Assembly: GCA_003254925.1 (NCBI GenBank)
Contig: QANZ01043763.1
Location: 29,735-93,734 of the forward strand
Direction: 5' to 3'
Origin: Chamaecrista fasciculata
Lineage: Eukaryota > Streptophyta > Magnoliopsida > Fabales > Fabaceae
Length of the DNA stretch: 64,000 nucleotides
Shown here: piece by piece, positions 10,787 through 22,311 of the stretch
Numbering within the stretch: position 1 is the stretch's first letter
Layout: every line of letters begins with the position of its first letter
Notes under the pieces: model-generated
The model's database searches: none
Told to the model about the DNA's origin: nothing
The model's input: the letters and a program-made list of their open reading frames with translations, nothing else
Translations under genes and position numbers: made by a program

Positions 10787-13048
10787 TCTATTATAATATA
10801 TAAAAGCTGACTACATGAAGCACCTTCTGCCACTTGTCCTGTCCTCCACTCAACTCTCGAACGCCATGTGGCAAAAATTAAATTTTTTCTTAAATGCTTC
10901 ACCCAATATGGCAATTCGTCACACACCAAAATGAAATGTTCAAGAGTCAATGGATGATTTCAAATGCTGATTCGGTTGCTGACCATGTGCATTGATGTGC
11001 ATTGATTTGGTTGAATCGGATTTGGGATTTATGATTGATATATATATGGAATGTTTTTAAATGTGTGAATATTGACATATTGGGGGTGAATACAAATTGT
11101 AAACGTAGCAGACATTTCATGTCAAAAACGCATAGTTGTTGAATCTCACATCAATGCACACATTCATGACATATACCAATTAGCGCCGACGATTATGCAA
11201 TTTACTTAGTATATAATTCATACTCACGTTTAGGCGTAGCACAACAAACCTCAGAATCGTTTATATTCTTAAAATTTTGATTCATCCTCGTGTTTCAACC
11301 ATGGCTGGTACTTATGACAGTGTTTCAGTTGGTACAATGAAAGAATCAATGGAACCATATGTGGCTTTGGGGAGATTGGCAGAGAAAGTTCCTTCATTTA
11401 AACCAAATTGTACTTTTCTTCTTTATCTTTTTCTACCTTTATTTTTTTCTTTCTTTCTCTATACTCCTAATCACACCAAATTTGTCATTTATCTACGATC
11501 TTCGATATTTTCTCTTTGATTTTGTAACTTTAACGTTTTTGTGTGTCTAACTATAAAATTAACTTTCTAATGTGTTTGATTTTCTATGCAGGTAGGAGTT
11601 TTTTTTTAATGTGTTTTGCCACACTTTTTAATATGTGCTTTGCCATTCCTCTCCAACATCATATTATATATGGGGTAATTCAATTAATTTGAACTGGTAT
11701 ATATCTTTCGTGGCTTCTCCTTCTTTTCTGCAATTTTTGTTTAACCGGTGCATTTTGATCTCATTGAATTTGGTTTGCTATGAATTTTGAGTGGTTGTTC
11801 AATCTTTTGGTGTTTTTTTGATGAAAATTGATTTCTTTGTTTTTTTTTTTATTGTGATGAAGGTTGATTTCGTTTTATCTTGTGTGTCTTATTTTTTATT
11901 GTTCTACCTCTTATCTTTTTAGGTATACTATTGAGCAATAGTTCTGAACAAAATCCAGGCTTCAAATTATTATCTAAACCAAAGAGGTAAAGTTTTGTGT
12001 ATTCATTTCTTTTATTCTCCAATTACTTTTGTCATGAGGGGCTTATACAGCCCCATGATTTTGCAACACTTTAACATGCTCCTTCTCTTAGCTATGTAGA
12101 GTGTTTAGTGTATATCCGTCAACATATGTTTGAAGCTCCTAAAAAGTGAGAGGAAGTTGAAGCTGGTAAGCTTAAAAAACTTATTGGATTGCTTTCTCTT
12201 TATGTTATCATGTTAGCTGAACTGAAAGTACTGATGACGGAATAATTTTTACAGCCAAAAACCAGAATAAGGCCGAAGAGGGCAACTCAACTTCTTGGAG
12301 TATGTCGTGTGACCAATGCATGTACATTTTAATTTTTGAATATATGATTTTGTTAAAGTATCCTTCCTTGGAAATTAAATATATATAGAGGCGTGTGTTA
12401 AAAGACCAATGGTTTGGATTTGGGATATATGTAAAGAGATGCTGGTTTGCTGTGTTATCATATAGTTTTAATATTTTCTTATGTATTGTTGCGATTAATC
12501 CAAACTAATCAACAAAATGGTCCTGTGATATGTATTATGATAAGAACCATCCATTATAGCAAAGGCAATAATTCCATGTGTACTATTTTCCCCTTAAATG
12601 AATTGCCTTTCTTACGTTTAGTACTCGCAGAGTAATAAAAAGTGATATTATGAAATGAAAAGAAATTATGAAATGCTTCATGTAGCATGTAAACCATATC
12701 CAAGGCCAAAAGGTAAAAACTGAAGGACTAATTCTATTTGGTCCACGATTTTATATCAATTCAACTACTCGGTCCTCACAAAGTGAAATGTGTGTCTCGA
12801 TCCGTAAAAAATCACATTCATCAACGATTGAGTCTCTCTCTTAAATTCAATGACCAAAAAATAAATTTAGGGCCCAAAGTAAAATAATCTTTACAAATTC
12901 ATGGACCAAATAATTTATCTTCAACTAACAATAAATTATTATTCAGAATTTGATAAATAATTTCAATAGTATACCGTATACTAAAAAATAAGATAATTAT
13001 TTGAACAAAACTAATTTATTTAAAAGATTACTGTTTTTTAATTTTTAT

Positions 13049-13470
13049 ATTACAAAAAACATTACTCATATATATACTAGAGAAGGGACCAGATATATAT
13101 TTTTGAGTATGAATTATATTTTTCTGAATTTTTTTTCAGTTGTTGCACTACAAAAAAATTACTCATATATATACTGGAGGAGAGACCAACATGTATATTT
13201 TTTTGGTATGAATTATATATTTTTTCTCATTATTGGTTTTGAATATTGTACACTACAAAAAAAATATTATTCATATATATATATATATATATATATAGGA
13301 GGAGGGACCAAATTGTGAATTTTTTGGGATTGAATTATATATTTTTTCCTATTACTTTTTTTGAATTTTTTTTTATATTTTTACATCACAAAAAATATTA
13401 CCCTATATATACTGGAGGAGGGACCACAACATATATTTTTGGGGTCGGAATTATATATTTAATATTATGG
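13049..13470. repeat. Tandem repeat, about 100-130-bp units, four copies
   Basis: Four successive units each carry (A/C)TACAAAAAA...ATTA(C/T)TCATATATA, then (C/T)TGGAGGAGGGACCA, then a TATGAATTATAT-like tail (unit starts near 13049, 13149, 13252 and 13385). Diverged units of the same repeat occur inside the Harbinger element at 32280-32800. Confidence 0.7.
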
Positions 13471-13839
13471 ACCAAAATGTAAATAACATGGACTGAATTA
13501 TTTTATTTTAAATTTTGACACTAAAAATATTAGTAATATAATATAAAAAATAGAAGAAGGACTGGTACCAATATATCAAAAACTGTTTATTTTAATTATT
13601 CACGTATTGACTCGATGAGTTAGTATAATTTCAAGGACTAAAATAACTTTTTAAATAAATTAATATAAATTATATATCATATAATATAATATATTTGTAA
13701 AATAAATATTTATATATTATTATTATATAAATATATATACACTACATATATATATATAGTTATACTCGCCTCGTGTGTGGCATAGATATATATACATTAT
13801 AATTTAATATGTATATATATATTATAATTATAAAATATA

Positions 13840-14196
13840 TATATATATATATGTGAGAAAGAGAGAGGGAGTATGAGTAAGAAAAAGAGAAAAAAAATAG
13901 TAAGAAATGATGAATGGAGAAAGAAAGTTGTAAGTGTAATAAATGAGGGTATTGAAAATTACTGTTTTGCCAAATAGTTTTTTTAGATTTGTATTAAAGT
14001 ATAGGTAATTATAGGTATTTGAATAGGGGTATGTTAGTAATTGGGTATAAAAATGTAATGAAATGATGTTGTAATGAAATAATATTTTTGTAATGAGTTT
14101 GTAATTGGTAAACAAATAGCTTTTTTACACTGTAGCTCAAGTTATGTATTGAAAATGGAGATAATACATTATAATTGAATCCCAAACACACCCTAA
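13840..14196. mobile_element. Right part of a second PIF/Harbinger-like element, nested in the Helitron
   Basis: The order of motifs matches the right part of the element at 31798-33272: GAGAGA tract, AATAGTAAGAAA, GAAAGTTGTAAG, TAGGTAATTATAG, TAGGGGTATGTTAGTAATT and an end ACTGTAGCTC...CCCAAACACACCC followed by TAA. Together with the shared tandem repeat at 13049-13470 this indicates a related element whose left end is lost or unrecognisable. Confidence 0.55.
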
Positions 14197-14489
14197 ATCA
14201 ATTAATGGGTTTAGAGAGTGAGGCCCTGCCACCGTGTCTATGATTTCATCCAGCGTGTCCTTCGCATCCTATACATAATCATATTCATTCACTCACAAGC
14301 TTTAGATAACAATATAAATTAGCATAAATTAATGTTACGTGTTCATAATGGTAATCATCAGAGCAATTGATGTAAAATTAATTGGACATGTTAAGCTGAT
14401 ATTGTAATTCTATCTCCACATGATATATGCAGGATATATAATCAATGATATAAAGCAATGCAATCTAAGTGGAAATTCAGTTCACCGCA

Positions 14490-15172
14490 GAACTATGGCT
14501 AACAATGGTAACAATAAATTGTTTTTGGTGAAGAAATGTAATATATACACTTTGTTACACAACCACATGTATTTTTATTAGTGGTAATTTGATACATGCG
14601 TACATATAATTCTATATTTGGAATGCATTAGGCGGATTACAGTTCAACAATTCACCTCCTGGTTTTAATCAAGATATACCATGTTACTCGGGAGCCGGCC
14701 TACTAAATGGATCACAAAGTAAACACATGTTATTCCTTTTGTTTTGTCATTTCTTTGAATTTTCATTCTGAATTGTACAATATATAACTGAATGCAGCCT
14801 AATATGAATTACTTTTCCGTCATCTGTGTAAAATGTTAATTATACAGTTTCGCACGTAACCAATTTACATGGTGCAACTCCAAACATTGGTTACCCATTT
14901 TCACAAACAAGGTTGATGCAAGGTAGATAGCTAATTGATTTAAAGTTTAATTCAGAACTGTATTTTAAGTCATGCATGGCCAGTTTTATTAATTGTAACT
15001 TTTGTTTATATGTACAACAAAATGACGTCATATAATGCTTCGTAAGGTATTACGACATCAAATTCTGTAAATTACGTGAGCAGAATCAACCGTTGGTCGC
15101 ATTTAGGTACTTATGGAGTTGCTAACAACTCACAAATTGGTAAGTTATAAACGATGTCATCAAAAAGCATAT
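14490..15172 (+). pseudogene. Possible small N-terminal exons of the Helitron gene
   Basis: Short open stretches between plausible GT and AG sites lie upstream of the Rep segment on the same strand: one starting ATGGCTAACAATGG (14492), one with LQFNNSPPGFNQDIPCYSG (14640-14718), one with NLHGATPNIGYPFSQT (14850-14925) and one with NYVSRINRWSHLGTYG (15050-15140). They read as consistent low-complexity coding sequence, but I cannot match them to a known domain, so the exon assignment is tentative. Confidence 0.3.
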
Positions 15173-15297
15173 AAAATTGTAGTATGAGTATATGATATTG
15201 TATACATTTCCACATATACCCATCGATGTTTATTGTTCGGAGTCATCATATCAAATAAGTTATATTAACATATCTATTGATGTGTGTTTAATATTTA

Positions 15298-16310
15298 AGG
15301 GATGAAGGTAAATGTTCGAAACACTTCCCCAAAAAATTTGTTGACAGAACATCAAGGGATGACGATGGTTACTGCAAATACCGTCGTCGTGACAACGGGC
15401 TGACTGTTGAGAGAAATGGAGTTCATCTAGACAACAGATATGTTGTGCCTTACAACAGAAAACTTCTCTTACAGTATCAAGCGCATATAAATGTGGAGTT
15501 CTGCAACCAATCACGTGCTATCAAGTATCTATTCAAGTACGTCAACAAGGGAAATGATAAAGTCACTGCAGCAGTTTGTCGTGAGGAGCAAGATAATAAT
15601 GGAGAAAACTATGTTGTTGATGAAATAAAGATATATTATGATTGCAGATATGTTTCTGCATGTGAAGGTGCTTGGAGGATATTTGGGTTTATCATACATC
15701 TTAGGGAACCAGCTGTGATTCGGCTATCATTCCATTTAGAAAATGAACAGCCGATTGTTTTTTAGGATAATGACCCTATTGATGAAGTTGTTGAGAAATC
15801 TACTGGCAAGTTTACTAAATTCACTGCCTGGTTTGAAGCCAATAAGGAGCATGAGGCCGCAAAAACTTTGACATATGCACAGATGCTAACCAAGTTTGTC
15901 TTTAACAAAGAGCTTGGGAAATGGACCACCCGGAAAGCTAGAGATGCCATTGGTAGGGTTTATTATGTTTCTCCATCAGCAGGTGAACTCCACTACCTCC
16001 GCATTTTGATTAACAACAAAACAGGCGTAACATCTTACAAAGAATTAAGAACAATGGATGGAACAACATACCCTACATTCAAGGACGCATGTTTTGTTAT
16101 GGGTTTACTTGACGATGATATGGAATACATAAATGCAATTAAAGAAGTTAGTGAGTAGTCGTCTGCAGCATATGTTCGATCAATGTTTGCATCCCTAATT
16201 TTCCATGGTTGTATTACACGTCCAGATCATGTGTGGGAAGAAACTTGGATGCATTTGTCAGATGACATTCTTTTAAAGAGGCGCCATATGACCGGCGATC
16301 CAGGTGAATA
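15298..16310 (+). pseudogene. Helitron Rep/helicase-like protein fragment, decayed
   Basis: The translation is the conserved Helitron region: CSKHFPKKFVDRTSRDDDGY, YRRRDNGLTVERNG, VVPYNRKLLLQYQAHINVEF, then AIKYLFKYVNKG. The YLFKY pair has the Tyr-x3-Tyr spacing of the two catalytic tyrosines in the Helitron HUH-Rep nuclease. It continues as YYDCRYVSACEGAWRIFGF and, after an in-frame TAG at 15762, as WFEANKEHEAAKTLTYAQ, WTTRKARDAIGRVYYVSP, GELHYLRILIN and TYPTFKDACFVMGLL. A second TAG follows VSE at 16156. In the family the protein nicks and unwinds DNA for rolling-circle transposition. The upstream HxH motif and the downstream Pif1 helicase motifs are not found. Confidence 0.88.
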
Positions 16311-16406
16311 AGCATATAAATGCTAATCATATAAATTTCCAATATATTGTAAAGTTTATATGGGATTTTGACATTCATAAATATTAATATATGACACATT
16401 TCATCT

Positions 16407-16530
16407 TTGATACATGTAGATCTACAGCTAAGTACAGATGCTATTAAAGACATTGCTTTGTATGAAATAGACAAACACCTTAGATCGAACGGTCGTTCAT
16501 TAGGTGATTTTCCGCCAATGCCAATTCCCA
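16407..16530 (+). pseudogene. Helitron linker exon before the (missing) helicase
   Basis: LSTDAIKDIALYEIDKHLRS followed by NGRSLGDFPPMPIP is the segment normally found just before the Pif1-type helicase (family pattern: IE..L..NG.SL.DFPPMP). An acceptor-like TTGATACATGTAG precedes it, so it was probably an exon. The helicase is absent: coding similarity stops after PPMPIP and other sequence follows. Confidence 0.75.
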
Positions 16531-16570
16531 CAACAAGTGATTCTGTTGTATCATTTATCGAAGGAACATT

Positions 16571-17002
16571 ATGTGCTTTAGACCATACAAAAATAATTTC
16601 GATAGGATTGCACTTCCAATGGATCAGTCCAGTATTAGATGGAAATTGTCGGCAGTCAACAATTACCTTGCAATTATTGGGTGTTCGGAACCAAATGAGA
16701 TGGAAAGGATGTACAACATATGGATTGAAAAACCTGATTCAAGAGCTAATTTTAAGTGGGAAAAACGCTTTTCCAAAACAGTCGATATTTGCTACACACA
16801 GTATGAAGGGTTTAATCAGCGTCGGTTGGTATTACCAGGTAAGACGGTTAGTTTAAACGACGACGAGTCATCTGGACTCCGCAACTTCTTCTTTTTCAAC
16901 GGCAGTTATAGAGACACATTGGACTCGATGTCATTTTTCATATACGATTTGTATCAAGTGTCCAATGATGTTGTCTTTAGGCCATCATTGTCGTTCTTTT
17001 AA
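16571..17002 (+). pseudogene. F-box-associated (FBA)-like coding stretch inside the Helitron
   Basis: It is open for 143 codons. The middle (FDRIALPMD, KLSAVNNYLAIIGCSEPNEM, YNIWIEKP, FKWEKRFSKTV) resembles the repeat order of plant F-box-associated domains, which bind substrates of SCF ubiquitin ligases: a 'F..I.LP' phrase, a '.L.....L.IIG' strand, then 'IW...' and 'W.K.F'. No F-box is seen and the start is not natural. The likeness is by eye and weak. It could be a gene fragment captured by the Helitron or unrelated sequence. Confidence 0.35.
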
Positions 17003-17412
17003 ATTAAATTGTATACAGTACATTTTTAAATAAAGCTTTGTGTTGTTACAGCTTACAACAATAATATTCAGAAGGTATCTGATAATGATAATCAAATATA
17101 TAAAATATATACATATATCTTGATTGAATCATTAAAATCTATTTAGATATATATTAATGGTTGTGAATGTATATTCGTCTTAATAACTTGACAGATAAAA
17201 TGCGTAAAAATGATACATATATATATATATATCCCAAATGCATAGTATTATATCACAGGGATTATATATCAAGATACATATATATATATATCTGTTGTAT
17301 ATATAAACATTGTTATAGTCACACATATTATAACCATGATACACATATATATCCAAAATGCACAGTATTATATCCCACATTTAATTGAAAATTTATTATT
17401 TCAAAATTTTTA

Positions 17413-17809
17413 GGGTAATTTACACTTTGGTTTCCCGTGGTTTGATCCTATTGCACTTTGGTACCCTGCGATTTGAAACTTGACACTTTGGTACCCTGTG
17501 ATATTCTCCATTAACACTTTGGTACCCTTTGAGGTTATTCTGTAATTTTAACCATAACAAATTTTGAAAAAATTACATATTGACCCCAAAAAATTTTCAA
17601 AAATTACAAATAGGTCCCTGGATACATATTATCTAGGGACTAAAATGAAAACTTATAAAAAAATTTGGGGTCAATATGTAATTTTAGTAAAATTTGTTAT
17701 TGTTAAAATTACTAAATAAACCCAAAGGGTACCAAAGTGTTAATGGAGAATAATACAGGGTACCAAAGTGAAATAGGGTCAAACAACAGAGTACCAAAGT
17801 GTAATTTAC
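17413..17809. mobile_element. Foldback MITE of the 'GGTACC' family, copy 1
   Basis: It begins GGGTAATTTACACTTTGG and ends with the inverted CCAAAGTGTAATTTAC, with arms of about 190 bp. The arms repeat CACTTTGGTACCCT two to four times. The two other copies (47570-48051 and 60333-61478) have 9-bp target duplications. None was resolved here. Confidence 0.7.
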
Positions 17810-18682
17810 AAACTATCTACATATGCTAATTTTGGAATCGGAAGAGAGGTCATTAAATATTTATTCCCAAATTCTTCCAATGATTGAATATTCGATTCAA
17901 CAATTTGTAGGCTGATGTAATGGAATTGGTAATTGATTGCGGTAGATTGTCACCCAGTCAACATCAATCACGCTAATTGTCATATATTTTTAACCAATGG
18001 TATTTAACAATTACGTCCGTTTAAAATTGATAAATTATTATACCTGTAATATTACAATATACTATGGTGTTATTTGCACTGCTTCCCTTCTTTATTTATA
18101 CTGGCTATTGTAACAATAAAACTACAAACATAGGAGAGAGCGGATAAAGTATAATCAGTCTGCAACGATGAATGACGAATTACATAACAACGAGTGGGAT
18201 GACATATGGTTCATGTCTTCTGTTAGAAGTATTTTCACAGATTTAGTACTCTGTATTACGATAATATTTTGGCACTCTGTATTAAACGTTGAACGAACAA
18301 CATATTGTTTTCTGAGCAAACAATGCAACGGATATGTATAGTTTTTTTAGACTCGAAGATTGTGTTAATCACATTAGGTAATGTAATACGGGAAGAATAA
18401 AATCCTTAAAGTGATACATTTTAGTCAATATATTGATTAACCATTCCAGATCAGCGACATACATTCATGAATAACATAAACGTATGTGGAACACTATAAC
18501 GATGCATCGAACACATACAAACATATGTAATCAATCAAAATAGTGTCAGTGTTGGATATGAAGTATGGAGCATTCAACTAGAGTATAGTCATGTGCATTA
18601 TTATGTCATTAAATTTATGTCGTATTAGTAATGAATCTAGATTATGGAGCAACAACCGAAAGACGAAACTAAAACTTTAACT

Positions 18683-18710
18683 CCCGCGCATCGCGCGGGT
18701 CATAGGCTAG
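18683..18710 (+). terminator. Helitron 3' terminal hairpin and CTAG end
   Basis: The 7-bp palindrome CCCGCGC-ATC-GCGCGGG is followed by TCATAGG and CTAG. This is the transposition termination signal of plant Helitrons. Confidence 0.85.
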
Positions 18711-18721
18711 TTATTATGTAA

Positions 18722-19436
18722 AAGTACTCTCCAAAGAAAAAACCCTAGCCGTCACTGGTGGTTCTCTTCTTCCACAAACACTGCTTTGCGTTAACGCTGG
18801 GCTACTGTCGTTTTCAGCAGTGGTAGCCTTCCTCTTCTCCGTTGGGCAGTGTTGAAAACCCCTCCTTGTGAGGGTCTCTCTCTCTCTATAAGAGTGTTAC
18901 TTTGTTTTTAGGATTTTGTGGCGGCAACGTTTTGGATTAGGACTCTCACGATGACGTTTTGCGGCGGCGACTCTGGACTAGGCTTTCCACGGATTCTGGC
19001 TTCCACGGCAGGTTTCTGGTTTGGTTCTTGTTTTTGGGTGCTCTCCACAGCGTCGTTTCATGTTAACAAATTATTATTGTTGCCTTGAATCTGATTATGT
19101 CTTTATTTAAAACAGCTATTGGAGTTGCTTGTTGTCTTGATTGGAAATGTTTGTCTTTTTTAGATGTCATTATTTATGTTTCCAATTGTTTAGATGGTTG
19201 TAGCTTTAGTTGGATCCCTAGATCCGCTAACTTGGCAGTTGATTGTCTTGCCAATTTTTCTTAAACGAGGATGAGTCATTTTGGATGTGTTGCAAACCCC
19301 CCACCTTCGTCAGTTGATATCTTGTCTAGTGTTACTGTTTATGCTAGGGAGGGGTTGACTATTTTGCTTTGTTTTCGTTTGTACTGTGTTTAGTTTTGCC
19401 TTACTTTTGAATGAATTATTTTTTTTAAAAAAAAGT
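18722..19436 (+). mobile_element. Internally deleted LINE remnant with poly(A)-like tail
   Basis: The 3' half carries the tail of a LINE RNase H on the plus strand: ESDYV near 19090 and then SWIPRSANLAVDCLANFS ending in TAA (about 19210-19264). The frame is broken between them. A 3' UTR ends in an A-rich tract (19425-19435). The 5' half (AAACCCTAGCCG...) resembles the 5' UTR of such elements, so nearly all of ORF2 is missing. AAAAGT occurs on both sides and may be a short target duplication. Confidence 0.65.
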
Positions 19437-21330
19437 GATACTGTTGTGATTGGTGTTACTAATATTAGGTTCATGAACAATATAGTGCTTATGAATGCAT
19501 TAATTTCTTCAATATTGATATATTTTTATTTGAATTATTCATAATTTTAATAACTACTTTACTTATATAGCCAATTTAATTTTTATATTAATAAAATATT
19601 GATATGGAAGTTTAGTTTTTTTATAAAGATGGCAATTAGAACAAGTATTTAGGATAATTATCAGAATCCATCTATAAAATAATTTTGTATCAGTTCAATA
19701 TCAAATATCATATAAGTTACTAGTAGTAACAAAAAAATGAATATTAAAAGGGTATAGATACTGATCCAACTATCCTATATTTGTTTGAATGCTTTGTTCA
19801 TTACCATTCCTAATTTTTCCTGGACGTAGCTGTTTGGTCAAGTAATACATATAGTTTCTTTCTAACCTAAAATAAACATATTTTCTTAATTCAAGTAGTA
19901 GAAATTAATCAATTATGGGTTTGACAATTTTTTAAAAATATTTTAATAAGTAATAAATAAATTAAAAATAAAATAAAATAAATATATTTATAAATATTTA
20001 ACCATATTAATTGAATTATAGTTCCTGAACATTTATGAAGAATAAAATGATAATTTTTAATTGTTGTCTTAGATATTTGGAGTTTTATCCCAACTAATTT
20101 AAATTCAATTTACGTATATTATGACAAGAGATTCTTTTAATATGAATAATTATAATTATAAAAGCTCAATTAAACCTTAAGTAAATGTTTAAAAACAAGT
20201 TTTTTTAAAAAAAAATTATGGTTTTATACTTTTATTTAAGAAAATGAAGAAAGCAATGTACTTGGTCAGGATTGATTGTGAAAGAGATAAGGAGTCACTT
20301 CACACCTAAGACGCAAGGTCCCACATGGAATATTCCACTGTCACCACTAATGAAAGAAAAAGAATCTCTATTATAAGAATCTTTACTCAAAATGTAGGCA
20401 ATAGAACTCCTATGCGACGTCGTTTTACTGAAATTTCATCAATTGGACCTAAATTGATATGACATAACAAATTAATTATTGACTTGGAGTTCTATCAAAT
20501 AATAATAATAATAATAATTATAGACTTGGAGTAAAATGAATATATACATTAGGGTTGAGTGTGAAAACTGTTATTTTTCTTTTCTTAAAAGTTATTTGAG
20601 AAACATATATTTGTACGTCAGGTAAAAATTAGAAGAAAAGCTACCTGTAATTTTTTGTTATAAATAAAATAAAATCAAAGTAATAAAAAGAGTGAATACA
20701 AAACTTTCTTTCCATTAGATTTTACTCTGAAATTTCTAAAGTTTAAATAAAATAGTATACTAATGATTTAAGTTTAAAAAAATAATGGCTTTTTCCAATA
20801 AAAATAATAATATTAAATCGTTCCACAAAGTTACAGAATTTAGCCTTAAAATATATTTACAATTAATATAATCTCTTCAATAAAAATACTTATTATTAAA
20901 TAAAACTTAACAAAAAATATATATTTTTATATTAATTTTTATTTTTAAAGTGTTATAACAATAAAATTAAAATTATATCAAAATTTTCACCAAATTTCTG
21001 TTAATACATTAAATATATAGAATAAATTAATTATATTTAAATCTTTTAAAAACTTTTTTTAAATTTTTTTTTTATATTTTAATAATTAACCTAAAATATT
21101 TAGTTATTAATTTATTCAAAATAAAACGAAAAAACTATTCTCTTGCAGGCCTTCCCTTCGTTTTCCAAATCATTGTCAAGCTGCATCCATATCCGCATAG
21201 AACATAACATTAATGGGAAAAAAATCATGACACAAATGAAAGGAAGAAAGGAAGTGGGAAGAGTCACGTACAAGTGTATGGACATGATTGGAGGATTGGT
21301 TTGATTATACACTCATCTATCTATTTAATT
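19437..21330. other. AT-rich intergenic region
   Basis: I see no gene here. It holds an (ATA/AAT) run at 20498-20516 and long A/T tracts. No transposon ends were recognised. Confidence 0.5.
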
Positions 21331-21578
21331 TGATTAAAATCTCATTTAGGTCCTAAATTTATTTTTTATTTCGTTTTGGTCTTTAACTTTCACATTGATT
21401 ATGTTTTGGTCTCTATAATGTGATTTTATCGAGTTTTTTTCACTATTTGTGACTTGGATAGTTGAAATTGACTATGTATTATAATAAGTAAATTAATAAA
21501 AGGAAACGAAAAATCTTCATTCTTATCACAAATTGAAAATAATTTGCCAATGATTTTTTTTCAGTGTGAAATTTTTTT

Positions 21579-21751
21579 ATTTGGTACAGTGGTAAGTGCG
21601 TTGTCTCCGTGGTTAAGGGGAATCTAGGTTCAATTCTCAAAGTCGACATTATTGAGAGGGCTTTAACTATTCATTCCTTACCCGAATGAGATTAGTTTTT
21701 GTCTAGATCATTACACGGATAGGTAGGAGAAACTCATAGTTAAAAAAAAAA
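21579..21751 (+). mobile_element. tRNA-derived SINE
   Basis: The head carries a pol III A box (TGGTAAGTGCG, 21590-21600) and a B box (GGTTCAATTC, 21627-21636) at tRNA-like spacing, followed by a tail with ACCCGAATGAGATTAG and CATTACACGGATAGG and a short A-run. Near-identical flanks GTGAAATTTTTTT (21566-21578) and GTGAATTTTTTT (21752-21763) look like the target duplication. A reversed 3' fragment of the same SINE lies at about 36598-36660. Confidence 0.65.
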
Positions 21752-21961
21752 GTGAATTTTTTTCCTCTTTGTTAACTCACCTATTATGACAATTGACATA
21801 TATAAGAGAAAGAAATAGTCGATCCTAATTATCCATGTTAGAAATAACGACAGAAATTAGATGAAATCACATTTGGACTAATGGTGGAATAAATTAGAAA
21901 GTTTGAAAATCAAAACAATGACCAAAATGAAACTAATTTCATAGCTTGAGAACCGAAAAGA

Positions 21962-21970
21962 CTATATAAC
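21962..21970 (+). promoter_or_regulatory. Candidate TATA box of the remorin gene
   Basis: CTATATAAC lies 350 bp before the remorin start codon, ahead of a CT-rich leader with a (TC)n run at 22187-22206. This is plausible for a plant pol II promoter with a long 5' UTR, but it sits at the edge of a transposon-like repeat and is not supported by other evidence. Confidence 0.3.
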
Positions 21971-22311
21971 CATTTTATTTTGAGCACACAATGTTGTGTT
22001 GTGTGTTGTGTGTTCCATCTTCATCATATAATTTCCTCCTTGGGTATACATAGAGTCAATTTGCCAACTCATAAGAAGCCACTTGTACCTACTCTCTTTT
22101 CTTAGCCAAGCTTTTTGGCTATTTCGTCTTTTTAACAGTCACCTTCCTCCAACCATAATATCCCAACTAACTCTCTCTCACACATATCTCTCTCTCTCTC
22201 TCTCTTCTTCAATTTCACTTTTCCAAGTGTCCTATATTACTGAAATTTCCTAACCCTTTCTTTCCTGTATTCTTCTTCTTCTTCTAATTCGTACAAAAAC
22301 GAACATATTAT

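Larger units (their letters stand above)
10787..18710 (+). mobile_element. Helitron, about 7.9 kb, both termini present
   Basis: The 5' end reads TCTATTATAATATATAAAAG after an A (10786), the usual plant Helitron 5' terminus. The 3' end has the hairpin CCCGCGCATCGCGCGGG (18683-18699) followed 8-11 bases later by CTAG (18707-18710) and then a T, so insertion was between A and T with no target duplication, as known for Helitrons. The decayed Rep gene inside (15298-16530) points the same way. The interior also contains a decayed Harbinger-like copy (about 13030-14195), a foldback MITE (17413-17809) and an F-box-associated-like coding stretch. The 11277-12310 stretch begins with a short open piece (MAGTYDSVSVGTMKES) that I do not recognise. 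No helicase core (Walker A) was found, so it is not autonomous. Confidence 0.85.
21340..21975. mobile_element. Foldback element interrupted by a SINE
   Basis: The left end (AAAATCTCATTTAGGTCC, TCGTTTTGGTC, about 21340-21440) and the right end (ATGAAATCACATTTGGAC, GACCAAAATGAAACTAATTT, about 21850-21970) are partly inverted copies. The SINE at 21579-21751 sits between them. The boundaries are approximate. Confidence 0.45.

Noticed and set aside
13001-13482. Overlapping open frames rich in Tyr, Ile and Phe
   Set aside because: They come from the tandem (TA)-rich repeat; composition and repetition show no protein.
15260-15514. Minus-strand open frame opposite the Rep segment
   Set aside because: The plus strand carries the Helitron Rep protein; the other is its shadow.
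18722-18900. 5' end of a host gene (AAACCCTAGCCG leader)
   Set aside because: The downstream part has LINE RNase H and an A-rich tail, so a LINE 5' UTR is the simpler reading.
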